Shown here: positions 50,326 to 58,585 of the stretch, in pieces
Numbering within the stretch: the first letter of the stretch is position 1
Layout of the letters: each line of letters begins with the position of its first letter
Made by a program: the position numbers and the translations under genes
Notes under the pieces: generated by a model
The model's database searches: none
Seen by the model: the letters and a program-made list of their open reading frames with translations, nothing else
What the model was told of the DNA's origin: nothing
Assembly: GCF_900115345.1 (NCBI RefSeq)
Contig: NZ_FOWC01000010.1
Span: forward strand, 1-64,000
Direction of reading: 5' to 3'
Source: Amycolatopsis rubida
GTDB lineage: Bacteria; Actinomycetota; Actinomycetes; Mycobacteriales; Pseudonocardiaceae
DNA: 64,000 nucleotides

Positions 50326-51369
50326 TCATCCGGCCAAAGCGAATTCGGTTTGTGCCGGTGGGGCCGCGGCTCGGATCAGGTTCGGATCCGCGGTGGCGAC
50401 GCGCGTTTGCGGATCGGCCGCGTGGATCTGCTGGAGGATCCAGCGCCCGTGGGCCCAGAGGGCCGTGGCCACGCTGGCGGTGCCGCAGGTCGCGACGAGG
50501 CCGCGGGAGACGAGCATGGTCAGGACCCGGACGGGTCCCAGCCGCTGCGAGCCGCCGCCGCCGGAGTCGCCCATGCACGGGCCCCTGCGGTCCGGGGTCT
50601 GGCCGAGGCACACTTCGTCCGCGCCGATGGCGTCGATGCCGCCGGCGCACTGCGCGTGCGCGGTGAGGCGCACGTCGGTTTCGTTCAGCCAGGGCCCGAG
50701 CGGTCCGTGCCACGACTCCGGTTCCCGGGTTTCCTTGCCCCAGCCCTGGATCGTGACCGGTGCCCAGGGCAGAACCGGTGCGACGAGCGCGCCTTCGACC
50801 CGGATGGGGTGCTCCAGTTCGATGACCGCTTGGTCCCAGACGTCGCCGCTCTCGGTTTTTTCGCCCCACGCCCATTCCGGTGGCACGATGAACCGTTTGA
50901 CCTTGGCGGTCTTGGCCTCGAACCGGTTGACGTTGCCGTAGGCGAAGCGCCAGGTCGCCGGGTCCTCCGGCGTCGAGTGCATCCCCGGTGCCGGGCGGGG
51001 TGAGAATCCGAGGGCACCGGTGTGCTTTCCTGCTTTCTCAGCCGCCCGCCGGAACACGTCGTAGCGTGCCTTGCCGTCGTCGCTCATGGAGCGGACCTGC
51101 GTCGAGTCCGGGCCCGGCATGACCGTGACGCAGTGCGCGGCGGTCACCAGCCACCGGGTCCCGTCGTCGCCGGTATTGAGAGCGTGCGCGCCGCAGGTGT
51201 CCCAGTCCGGGACGTTGTTGTGGTTGTAGATCAGCGCGCCGATGCCGGCGATGTTGCGCTGGGCGCGGTGGCCGCCGACGATCGCCGACGCGGGCGCGGC
51301 CAGCCCGGCGGCCAGCCCGGCCGCGAGCACCGCGACGACCGCGGACCTTACAGTTCTTCGAAAACGCAA
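50326..51369 (-). CDS. secreted trypsin-like serine protease (S1 family)
   Basis: TTG 51369 with AACGAGG upstream gives RFRRTVRSAVVAVLAAGLAA and a cleavage region APASA before IVGGHRAQ. The mature enzyme would thus begin directly with the trypsin-type Ile-Val-Gly-Gly, so no separate propeptide is needed. Catalytic triad: His79 in LVTAAHCVT, Asp179 in VWDQAVIELEH, Ser269 in GPCMGDSGGGG. Length 347 residues, with a C-terminal extension beyond the protease domain. Acts outside the cell. Lies in the operon between the LanC-like and lipoprotein genes. Confidence 0.88.
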   Translation of the reverse strand: MRFRRTVRSAVVAVLAAGLAAGLAAPASAIVGGHRAQRNIAGIGALIYNHNNVPDWDTCGAHALNTGDDGTRWLVTAAHCVTVMPGPDSTQVRSMSDDGKARYDVFRRAAEKAGKHTGALGFSPRPAPGMHSTPEDPATWRFAYGNVNRFEAKTAKVKRFIVPPEWAWGEKTESGDVWDQAVIELEHPIRVEGALVAPVLPWAPVTIQGWGKETREPESWHGPLGPWLNETDVRLTAHAQCAGGIDAIGADEVCLGQTPDRRGPCMGDSGGGGSQRLGPVRVLTMLVSRGLVATCGTASVATALWAHGRWILQQIHAADPQTRVATADPNLIRAAAPPAQTEFALAG

Positions 51370-51479
51370 GCTGTGCCTCGTTTCTCTCGAAGGAATGACG
51401 GAAAACCCTTCCCCCGCAGGGGAAGGGCGACCAGGCGGGCGAAGACGAGCGACCGGGGCAGGCCGGTCGGCGGACGGCC

Positions 51480-52820
51480 TCACCCGGACGGCGCGGCGCG
51501 TGTGCTCGCATCCGTGCGCGAAGGAGGAGCCTGCGGGCTTTGCCCGAAGGGACGCCGGGAGGACTCGGTGCGGGAGGAGACCCGGATCGCGGTGAGACCC
51601 AGCACGCAGTCCCACTGGGCGGCGTCGGCGCTCGGCAGGTCGACGGACGTCTCGTTCGGAGACTGGGAGACGAGCACGCCGAGGGCTCCGTCGAGGAACC
51701 CGCCGCCGGAGGCCGTGCGCGCGGCGTGCGGGCGAACGACCGAGCGCAGCACTCCGGCGGCCGACCTCAGCGAACAAGCGGCGTCGTCGCTTTCGTCGGC
51801 GGCCATGCGCAGCGCGAGCCACTGCGCTCCCTGCGGACCGTGGCACAGTCCGCCCTGGCGGATTTCGTCGGCGTCCCAGTGCAAGGCGGCGCCCGCGGCG
51901 GCGACGGCGGTCTCCCGCAGTCCGGCGTCGCCGAGCGCCATCCCGGCCAGCTGCACGCTGCGGTCGATGCCCAGCCCTCCGCACCAGCCGGGCACGAGCT
52001 GGCTCGGTCTCCGCACCCCCGCGTCCGGTTCCGCGGCGGGATCCGGGTCGCCGACGACGTCGGGCCACCAGGGGTTGCCGATCTCGTCGGCGCGCAGATG
52101 CCGCCGGTACCACTCGGCCAGGGTGCGGATCGCCGTGTCCATGGCGGGCACGCGCACCCGCGCGCGCCAGGCCAATGACAGCAGCGCCAGGATCCCGCCG
52201 CTGCCGTCGGGCAGGGTGAGGTCGGCGTGCCCGTGCCGCCATTCCTCCCGCTCGCGCAGGTCGGGGTGCGGGCTGTCGTCCACCCACCAGCCCGGGCGTT
52301 CCGTGTCGCCGAAGTTCACGACCAGGTCGACGAGGTACTCCAGCACGGCGGGCAACAGCGGGTCCGGGCCGGGCCGTTGCAGCAGGCACATGCCCAGCCC
52401 TGACAGTCCTTGCCGCAGCGAGAACTCCGCCCGCGCCGGCCTGGCCCCGTCGTGCAGGCGGCGGCGGGCGGCGTCCAGGCGGGTGTGCACGATCCCGTCG
52501 AGCCGGGCGTCGGCCGCGGCGAGCCGATGCCGGTACGCCTCGGCGAGGTGCGGGGCGTTGATCGACGCGATCCGCAGCACCGAGGCGAGCGCGGCCGCGC
52601 CGCAGAACCCCGTTTCTCCGGCTCCCGGGACGTCGAACAACGACACGGGCGGAAGCGCGTCCAGCGCAGCGGGCAGGGATTCGGGGAATCCGCGGGTTTG
52701 ACCGGCCCGGACCGCCACGTACATCGCCGTGGTCAGCGGACTGTCGGCGTCCAGCAGCGTCAGCGGGTGCGGGGGAGTGTTTCTCTCCCGACCGGGACCC
52801 GGGCAGCCGAGGCCTTTCAC
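51480..52820 (-). CDS. LanC-like (lanthionine synthetase C family) protein
   Basis: 446 residues from GTG 52820 (GTGA overlap). An alpha-toroid protein with the zinc ligands of the family: Cys280 in LVPGWCGGLGIDRSVQLAG and Cys326-His327 in QGGLCHGPQGAQWLAL. Repeated GxxG-type turns (QGLSGLGMCLLQRPGPDPL, DGSGGILALLSLAWR) agree. LanC enzymes close thioether rings in class I lanthipeptides, but no LanB dehydratase or precursor is visible here, so the substrate may lie elsewhere or the protein may have another role. Confidence 0.85.
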   Translation of the reverse strand: MKGLGCPGPGRERNTPPHPLTLLDADSPLTTAMYVAVRAGQTRGFPESLPAALDALPPVSLFDVPGAGETGFCGAAALASVLRIASINAPHLAEAYRHRLAAADARLDGIVHTRLDAARRRLHDGARPARAEFSLRQGLSGLGMCLLQRPGPDPLLPAVLEYLVDLVVNFGDTERPGWWVDDSPHPDLREREEWRHGHADLTLPDGSGGILALLSLAWRARVRVPAMDTAIRTLAEWYRRHLRADEIGNPWWPDVVGDPDPAAEPDAGVRRPSQLVPGWCGGLGIDRSVQLAGMALGDAGLRETAVAAAGAALHWDADEIRQGGLCHGPQGAQWLALRMAADESDDAACSLRSAAGVLRSVVRPHAARTASGGGFLDGALGVLVSQSPNETSVDLPSADAAQWDCVLGLTAIRVSSRTESSRRPFGQSPQAPPSRTDASTRAAPSG

Positions 52821-53416
52821 CGGTCCGCCGCCAGTTCTGCGAGCTTGTCCTGGATCTCGTCGCAGTCGCCCAGATCCTCGATGTCCTCAGGCTGGATGCG
52901 CCACGAGACCGCGCCCGAGACCGCGCGGCTCGGCGGAAGCGCTACGAGAGTCCCCGCCTGCACGAGTTCGACGCCGGCCACGTTGCCCAGTTCGCGCTTC
53001 AAGGAGCTTCCGGCCTTGACGAAGAAGAAGACGCCCTGGGGGGACGTCGCCACCGGGCCCAGCGGATGGCCTCCGCCGAACGCGGCCATCGCCTGCCAGC
53101 CGAGGAGGGTCGGCGTGCGCAGGACGTCGAACTGCCGTCCGGTCTGCGCGAGAATCGTGTGCGCGTGCCGCGACCACCATTCCCGGATGCGGCGAGGTTC
53201 GGCGGTCGCGGCGGACACGTCCGCCGCCGCTTCCCAGGAGCGGAGCGGTTTGAACGTGACTGGGTGCCGCGTGGCGATCCCGTCGCTCACCGGGCCGGGA
53301 AGCACCCGCCAGCCCCGCGCGGCGTAGCGCTCGGCGGCTTCGCGCAGCGCTCGCGGCCCGGCGCCGCCGCTCACCGGCGAACAGGTCGGCGGGTGGGCAT
53401 ACGCGATTGAAGCCAT
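52817..53416 (-). CDS. bifunctional primase/polymerase (prim-pol) N-domain-like protein
   Basis: ATG 53416. 199 residues: ALREAAERYAARGWRVLPGP, then RRIREWWSRHAHTILAQTG, TLLGWQAMAAFGGGHPLGPV and TLVALPPSRAVSGAVSWRI follow the prim-pol (bifunctional DNA primase/polymerase, N-terminal) pattern of Streptomyces and relatives (AxxYAxRGWxVxP ... W ... P.S). The conserved DxE-type metal residues are not clearly present, so it may be a non-catalytic derivative. First gene of the overlapping operon. Confidence 0.65.
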   Translation of the reverse strand: MASIAYAHPPTCSPVSGGAGPRALREAAERYAARGWRVLPGPVSDGIATRHPVTFKPLRSWEAAADVSAATAEPRRIREWWSRHAHTILAQTGRQFDVLRTPTLLGWQAMAAFGGGHPLGPVATSPQGVFFFVKAGSSLKRELGNVAGVELVQAGTLVALPPSRAVSGAVSWRIQPEDIEDLGDCDEIQDKLAELAADR

Positions 53417-53539
53417 CGCGGGGGTTCCTCTCCGGTAGGGACCGGTCCGCGCGCCGCGCTGCTCTGCGGCGCAGCGGCTGCACGGCTCGGCCGGGCGGCA
53501 CGGGCCGGATGCGGGTCCCGCCGCGCGCCTGCGGTTCAT

Positions 53540-53845
53540 GTGGTGCGGAAGGCTGTTCCCGGCCGGGCGGCGTCTCCGTCACCGTCCGCGAGAGCCGTTC
53601 CGCCGGTCGATTGGTCTCACCCGGTGGCCGGACAGACGTCGGGGGGAATCTGTTCGGCTACCGGGCTGTCTGGGTGGGCGTTCCCGCGGAATGCCGGGTC
53701 GGCGCGCCGGGCGACCTGACGAGGAAAGAACCGTCCCGGCCGCACGCCTGTAGCTGCCGCGGACGGGGCGCCCAGCGAGGTCGCGCGGCACACGGCAGTC
53801 CGCCAGATCTGTCATGCGGGCGGACAGTAGAAGCAACTGGTCAGA
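53540..53845. other. gene-free stretch upstream of the operon
   Basis: About 300 bases with no convincing frame. It should contain the promoter of the operon running from 53416 to the left; no clear -10/-35 is recognisable. Confidence 0.3.
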
Positions 53846-53870
53846 CTTTGTGTACTAGAAGTACACAAAG
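53846..53870. promoter_or_regulatory. perfect palindrome CTTTGTGTACT-AGA-AGTACACAAAG
   Basis: Eleven-base arms (53846-53856, 53860-53870) around AGA. It lies nine bases beyond the 3' end of the XRE gene and about 430 bases upstream of the prim-pol gene. No T-run follows on the minus strand, so it is better read as a dimeric regulator site (perhaps for the XRE protein) than as a terminator. Confidence 0.5.
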
Positions 53871-53878
53871 GGCGATCA

Positions 53879-55135
53879 TCACCCGATCGGATGCAACCCC
53901 ATGCGCCATGCCATGCCCCGGAGATTGCGGAGATCGCGTCCGTCGGGGCTCCGCCGGGCACGGTGCAGTTCCGCGGAAACGGTTTCGCGGACGAGCGGGT
54001 CGTGACGGATCCGCTGGGGAGCCAGTTTCTCCGCCGTGAACAGCGCCGCGATTCCCCGGTCGCGACGCGCCGCGTCCACTTTTCGGTCGCGGGAGGCCGA
54101 GTGTTGGACGTCCAGAAGCGACCGCCCGACGTCCGCCCAGAATTCCGCTCTGCGGCTCGGCGAGGGGATCAAGTCTGCACGGACCGTGCGCGCGATCTCG
54201 GCGACTTTCGGGCCGTCGCCGAATTCGGCGCCGAGGCTCGCCCGCCAGATGCCCACGTTGGGACGGCCGAACCAGAGGTGCGCGAAGCGTCCCACCTCGA
54301 CGTCCAGCCGGTCGGCCGCAGCCTGTGCTTCGTCGAGATGAGTCTCGGCATCGGTTCGCGACTCCTGCGCCGCTTTGGCCAACGCGGCCGACAGGTGGAG
54401 CATCCCGTAGATCTGGAGCGCGTCCTGGTCGTCGAGGTGGCCGACAAGGGCATCGGCGGCCTCGACGCTTTTGTCGTACTGCTTCGGTCGGCTCAACTGC
54501 CCGGTAGCGTCCCCCCGCAGCCACGCCGCGAATCCGGTCCATGCCGGTTCGCCGAGCTTCTCGGCCACGTCCTGGGCGTGCCCGGCCGCGATGGCCGGCA
54601 GGCCCCGGCCGTTGAGGCGTTTCGTCGTCCAGGTCGCCGACGTGTAGGCGCGGATCAGCGCGCGCAGGATCTCGGCTCGGTGACCGGAATCGCGGCAGTG
54701 CGCGGCGTGCAGTTCGGCCAGCAGATCCGGCAGCATCGTCGCCTGGCCGAGGTAGTCGGACTGGACGTGCATCAGATCGAGCAGCTTCCGCACGTCCTCG
54801 GCTATCTCCGGCCACGGCCGAACGGCGACGCCGGGATCGTGGCCGAGTTCGTGCTCTTCAAGCGCTATCTCGACCTTGAGCAGCGCCGTGCGCGCCTCGT
54901 TGCTGATGGGGTCCGCGGGTTCCCACGGCTGGTCCGTCAAATCCGCTGGCGAGACCCACAGCGCTCTTGCGAACCGTTCGAGCAGATGCCGCGAGTTGAC
55001 TGGCTTGTCGCCGCGTTCGATCTGCCCGAGGTAGCCGAAGGAAATCCCGGCAAGATCCGCAGTGGTGCGAAGGTCCAGTTCACGCCACTCGCGCAGTTTC
55101 CGGAGCCGTTCGCCGAGAAGGTTGGACTCAGGCAT
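53879..55135 (-). CDS. XRE-family regulator with TPR-like repeats (418 aa)
   Basis: ATG 55135 (MPESNLLGERLRKLREWREL). XRE helix-turn-helix at 8-62: LRTTADLAGISFGYLGQIER, GDKPVNSRHLLERFARALWV. The C-terminal 330 residues are helical repeats (LLAELHAAHCRDSGHRAEIL, LQIYGMLHLSAALAKAAQES) as in BldD/XRE-TPR regulators of Pseudonocardiaceae. A longer arginine-rich upstream extension in frame is unlikely. May regulate the adjacent operon. Confidence 0.82.
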   Translation of the reverse strand: MPESNLLGERLRKLREWRELDLRTTADLAGISFGYLGQIERGDKPVNSRHLLERFARALWVSPADLTDQPWEPADPISNEARTALLKVEIALEEHELGHDPGVAVRPWPEIAEDVRKLLDLMHVQSDYLGQATMLPDLLAELHAAHCRDSGHRAEILRALIRAYTSATWTTKRLNGRGLPAIAAGHAQDVAEKLGEPAWTGFAAWLRGDATGQLSRPKQYDKSVEAADALVGHLDDQDALQIYGMLHLSAALAKAAQESRTDAETHLDEAQAAADRLDVEVGRFAHLWFGRPNVGIWRASLGAEFGDGPKVAEIARTVRADLIPSPSRRAEFWADVGRSLLDVQHSASRDRKVDAARRDRGIAALFTAEKLAPQRIRHDPLVRETVSAELHRARRSPDGRDLRNLRGMAWRMGLHPIG

Positions 55136-55382
55136 GCGGCATCCCTCCGAAAACCAAGCCCCATGGATCCCCTCTGCTTCGCGGAGGCGTTCTGGCGGGC
55201 TCCCTGCGATTGTACCGACATCCCGGTCCACGAGCCGCGAGGCAACCCGGTGCCGCCAGGGGACGGCGGGATCGGTGCGCTGCCCGCGTTCGCGCCCGGC
55301 GCACGCTCGGAAGTCCTTTGCGCCGCACAGGGCAGCCGCGCTTCCGCTACCGAACCGCCGTCCTGCGACAGAAGCCGTGCCA

Positions 55383-55595
55383 ATGATCGGCAGCTGGGGC
55401 AAGGGCTACGCGACCGACGCGGTGCGGACCGCACTCGCGTTCGGGCCGTTGGGCCTCCACCGGGTCACCGCGGCCATCGACCGGGTCACCGCGGCCATCG
55501 ACCCCGACATCTCGGCGTCGCAGAAGATCGTCGAGCGCCTGGGGTTCGCCCGGGAAGGCGTTCTGCGGGATCACGTGTTCACGAACGGCGATTGA
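55383..55595 (+). pseudogene. GNAT acetyltransferase fragment with 21-bp tandem duplication
   Basis: Contains the acetyl-CoA binding motif GKGYATDAVRTALAFGPLGL and NPDN-like PDISASQKIVERLGFAREGV, LRDHVFTNGD. The N-terminal half of the fold and the C-terminal strand are missing, so it is truncated. CGGGTCACCGCGGCCATCGA + C occurs twice in tandem (about 55460-55501), adding seven residues (RVTAAID) in the middle of a conserved strand. Confidence 0.7.
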
Positions 55596-55776
55596 CGCGA
55601 TTCCGTCCCGGACTCGGCGCTTTCCGACGGGTGGTCTCGACCATCGCATCGCTGAGCCTGTCCGTTCGGCCGGTGACGAGGCTCCGGCCGCCGCCGACCG
55701 CATCGCCGGCACCGTCGGCGGGGACGACCCCGGTCGCGAGATCATCAGCCGGGCCGGATCGCTGGTGCGGTTGGAG

Positions 55777-56619
55777 TCAGAAGGTGTCGTTGGGGTCTGG
55801 GCGGGGGGCGGTCAGGTCGCAGTAGGGGTAGAGGGTGGTGCGGGGGTCCGCTGTTTCCGGCGGGATGTGTTGCAGCGGGACTATCCAGGTGGTGCGGGTT
55901 CCGGGGGAGCAGGAGGCGCTGCCCGGGGGTTGTTGCGGGGTGCCGGGCGGGTTGCCTTTTCCGTCTGGGGGGACCAGGTCGCCGCCGGTGATGGCACCGG
56001 TTGCGTCGCGGAAGATTACTGCGGTGCGGCGATTGGCCAGGGCTCGGCAGTTGGGTGAGGTTTCCTTGTAGCGGACGGCGTCTGCTGGCGGTGAGACGGA
56101 GGCTCGGTCGGTGGACTCGTAGGTTGCTGCTGGCGGGGCGAAGGAACCCAGGGCTCCGGGCGGCAGCCAGGTCGTGGTTTGGATGTCGACGTCGGCTGAG
56201 GCGATCTTGTCGTTGGCGTTAAGAGCCATGAGCGGTCTGCCTAGGCCTACCTGCTGGCCGGGCAGGATCGCGGGAATTTCCATCGTCAGCTGGGGGCCGT
56301 CGAATCCCTGCTCGACGCCGTCCAGGACCAGGGAGACGTCGAGTCTCGCCTTTGTCCGGTAGGCGATCTGGTTGCTGGTGTTGCGCAAGATCGCGCCCAT
56401 GCTGGCCAAACCTGTCGACGAGATGCCTTTTTCCGCTACCTCGATTCCGCCGCCACCTGGTGCGGTCTTCGCGGATACCGGGTGCTCCTGCACAGAATTG
56501 GGGATGTCGCAGGGTTTCGCTGGCTGGGTGTCCGGAGAGGACAACGCCGCCGCGGTGATTCCCGCGGCGGCGGCTATGGCTACTACGGCGGCCAGCACCA
56601 GCAACTTGGGCTTTGTCAT
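55777..56619 (-). CDS. secreted or membrane-anchored protein (280 aa)
   Basis: ATG 56619 overlaps the upstream stop. N-terminal hydrophobic helix KLLVLAAVVAIAAAAGITAA acts as anchor or signal. The extracellular part includes GIEVAEKGISSTGLASMGAI, LRNTSNQIAYRTKARLDVSL (an immunoglobulin-like or FxLYD-type beta domain) and two Cys near the end (SASCSPGTRT, LYPYCDLTAP). Acts at the cell surface; unknown role. Confidence 0.65.
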   Translation of the reverse strand: MTKPKLLVLAAVVAIAAAAGITAAALSSPDTQPAKPCDIPNSVQEHPVSAKTAPGGGGIEVAEKGISSTGLASMGAILRNTSNQIAYRTKARLDVSLVLDGVEQGFDGPQLTMEIPAILPGQQVGLGRPLMALNANDKIASADVDIQTTTWLPPGALGSFAPPAATYESTDRASVSPPADAVRYKETSPNCRALANRRTAVIFRDATGAITGGDLVPPDGKGNPPGTPQQPPGSASCSPGTRTTWIVPLQHIPPETADPRTTLYPYCDLTAPRPDPNDTF

Positions 56620-56879
56620 TCGTAGTACCGCTTCTTCACTTCGTCCACCTTGCTTTGGGAATGCCGGACCGACGCCTCGCCGATGCCGGAAGTGGCGGTC
56701 ACGGCCAGGAGCGTACCGGCCCCGGACAGATTCACGGACGCAACCACGCCACCCCACGTGATGCGCGGGAACTGCGCAAATGCGACGCGAACAACGGACT
56801 GGCAACCGCGCAGGAGTGCGTCGCGGCCACGACGCGTTTTCGCCGTGCGAGCCGAGCAGCGGACTGACGATGCCGGCAC
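56616..56879 (-). CDS. small protein coupled to the secreted protein
   Basis: The end VNLSGAGTLLAVTATSGIGE, ASVRHSQSKVDEVKKRYYE overlaps the ATG at 56619 (ATGA). The start is uncertain: ATG 56879 gives a basic N-terminus unlike the rest; an internal GTG near 56750 would give about 43 residues. Hydrophobic middle could be a single TM. Confidence 0.45.
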   Translation of the reverse strand: MPASSVRCSARTAKTRRGRDALLRGCQSVVRVAFAQFPRITWGGVVASVNLSGAGTLLAVTATSGIGEASVRHSQSKVDEVKKRYYE

Positions 56880-56991
56880 ACGCTGTCCAACCGCTGTGCC
56901 GAGAGGTGCCGAGCAGAACCGGCGGCCGGAACGGCCCCCGCAGGCGAAGACCGTGTAGGACGACCACAGCCACCGAGAGTCGCCGAGGCGC

Positions 56992-57105
56992 TCAGGCGGA
57001 AGCCCGCCGGGCTGCGGCCGCCTCGCCGCCAGCCGCAGCGGTTCTCAGCGCAGCACGCAGCTGTTCCTCAAGGACCGAGGCCTCATGATCCGGTTGCCGG
57101 GGCAC
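56992..57105 (-). CDS. possible small protein (37 aa)
   Basis: GTG 57105. Reads MPRQPDHEASVLEEQLRAAL, RTAAAGGEAAAARRASA. Helical, alanine-rich. Supported only by frame and codon pattern. The rest of 56880-57465 shows nothing recognisable. Confidence 0.25.
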   Translation of the reverse strand: MPRQPDHEASVLEEQLRAALRTAAAGGEAAAARRASA

Positions 57106-57465
57106 TCCGCTCCGCACTCGCGAGTTTCTCCCGATCGCAAGCTGACGGGCTCTCCTGACCATCGTGCCGGCCCGGGAGCGACATCCGCGAGGCAGGCCCG
57201 GACAGGCCGCTAGGGCAACGGCCGCGCCTGCTTTTCGCGACCCAGGCGAGGGCCTGCAGGGTGCCCGTCTGCGGCTGGCTCGCCGACTGCGGCGGGCTGC
57301 GCGCGGCATGGGGCGTCGCGGGCTGAGCCGCTAGCCGGAGGACGGCGGCGTCGCGTGAACACCCGCAGCCCCCGGGCCCGGATCGCCGCCGACGGTGCCT
57401 GACCGGGCTTTCCGGCTGGCCGGGGGCGGTAACGGGCCGTTACCGGCACCGGGCAGAATGCCGGG

Positions 57466-57927
57466 GTGTCTGTCGTAGACGATATGCGGGCGTTGACGGC
57501 GGGGTTGGCCGAGGCGGACCCCGCCGACACCGAGCAAGCGCTGGCCCTGCTCGCGGACGGCCTGGTCGCCGCACGGGTCTGCGGACTCGCTGCGGCGGCC
57601 GACCGGCGGTGGAAACCCCGCCAGGTCAACGCGTCCGCCGTGGAGCACAACCTCGCCTGGCACCTCGCGGCCGCGGCCGACCGGACGCAGCGGATCGCGC
57701 TGCCCGGACGAGACGAGAACACCCCCGCGTTCTCCGGGACGGCCGCCGACGCCGCGGTCGAGACGATCGCCGCGCACTGCCGCGCCGCAGCCCCGTTCGC
57801 CCTCGCCGCGGGGCAGTCCTGCCCGCACTGGCCGGCCCGCGGCAACCTGCTGCACAGCAGCAAGCTCTGGCGCGTTCTCGCCGAAGCCTGGGCCGGACGG
57901 CGTCCTACCTTCGGCAAGCGCCCCTGA
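57466..57927 (+). CDS. hypothetical helical protein (153 aa)
   Basis: GTG 57466. All-helical: DTEQALALLADGLVAARVCG, VEHNLAWHLAAAADRTQRIA, AVETIAAHCRAAAPFALAAG. Two Cys. No motif assigned. Confidence 0.6.
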   Translation: MSVVDDMRALTAGLAEADPADTEQALALLADGLVAARVCGLAAAADRRWKPRQVNASAVEHNLAWHLAAAADRTQRIALPGRDENTPAFSGTAADAAVETIAAHCRAAAPFALAAGQSCPHWPARGNLLHSSKLWRVLAEAWAGRRPTFGKRP

Positions 57928-58138
57928 CCCGGCGGGCGCGCGCCGTGGCGCGCACGCCTGGCGAGCACTCTTCTTGATTACAGTGAGTCACCAGCTTGAT
58001 GAACTCGGGCAGTTGAATATGCGATCTGCCCGGCTGAAACGCCGGATGGGGCTGCTGGCTGAGTGACGAGATCGTCGGGCGTCGCACGTAGCCGATCGCC
58101 CCGCGCTGCTGTTGCGCGGCCTGGAAGAATCCGGGGTC

Positions 58139-58585
58139 ATGAACGTGCTTTCGCCGGAAAAGACCGCCGCGGCCGCGAAGCAGCGGGTTCAGCGTGCGCG
58201 GGCCGACTACGACCGCGCGCAGCGGGAGTTCGCCCAGCTTGGCGATTCGGCCGACCTCACCGACGTCGGCTGGCTCGACGGCCGGCGGCAGGCCTGGGTC
58301 GAGGCGGTCGAGGCCTGGCATGCCTGCGCGCCTGGCGAACCCGCCGGCTGGTGGCCGGGCGGGTGGCGGGTCCGGCGGCGGTACGACGGGCGGATCGAAA
58401 CCGGCGTCCCCCGGCGGCCCTGGGCCAGCCGGGACGAGGCCGCCGCAAGGATCGCCGCCGCCACGGCCGACGAGCCGCTGCTGCGCGACGCGGCGCCGGT
58501 GTGGATCGCGATCGACCAGGCCGATTACGCGCCGGTCGCCCTCGACGCCGACTACTGGGCATCGCAGCAGGCCAGTACGCGCTGA
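58139..58585 (+). CDS. hypothetical protein (148 aa)
   Basis: ATG 58139 (MNVLSPEKTAAAAKQRVQRA). Coiled N-part (ADYDRAQREFAQLGDSADL) and a tryptophan-rich part (VEAWHACAPGEPAGWWPGGW, WVRR-like VRRRYDGRIETG). The stop is inside TGATG with the next gene, so the two are coupled. Confidence 0.6.
   Translation: MNVLSPEKTAAAAKQRVQRARADYDRAQREFAQLGDSADLTDVGWLDGRRQAWVEAVEAWHACAPGEPAGWWPGGWRVRRRYDGRIETGVPRRPWASRDEAAARIAAATADEPLLRDAAPVWIAIDQADYAPVALDADYWASQQASTR

Noticed and set aside
51480..52820. class I lanthipeptide cluster
   Set aside because: Only a LanC-like gene is present; no dehydratase, precursor with Ser/Thr/Cys core, or transporter could be found on either strand nearby.
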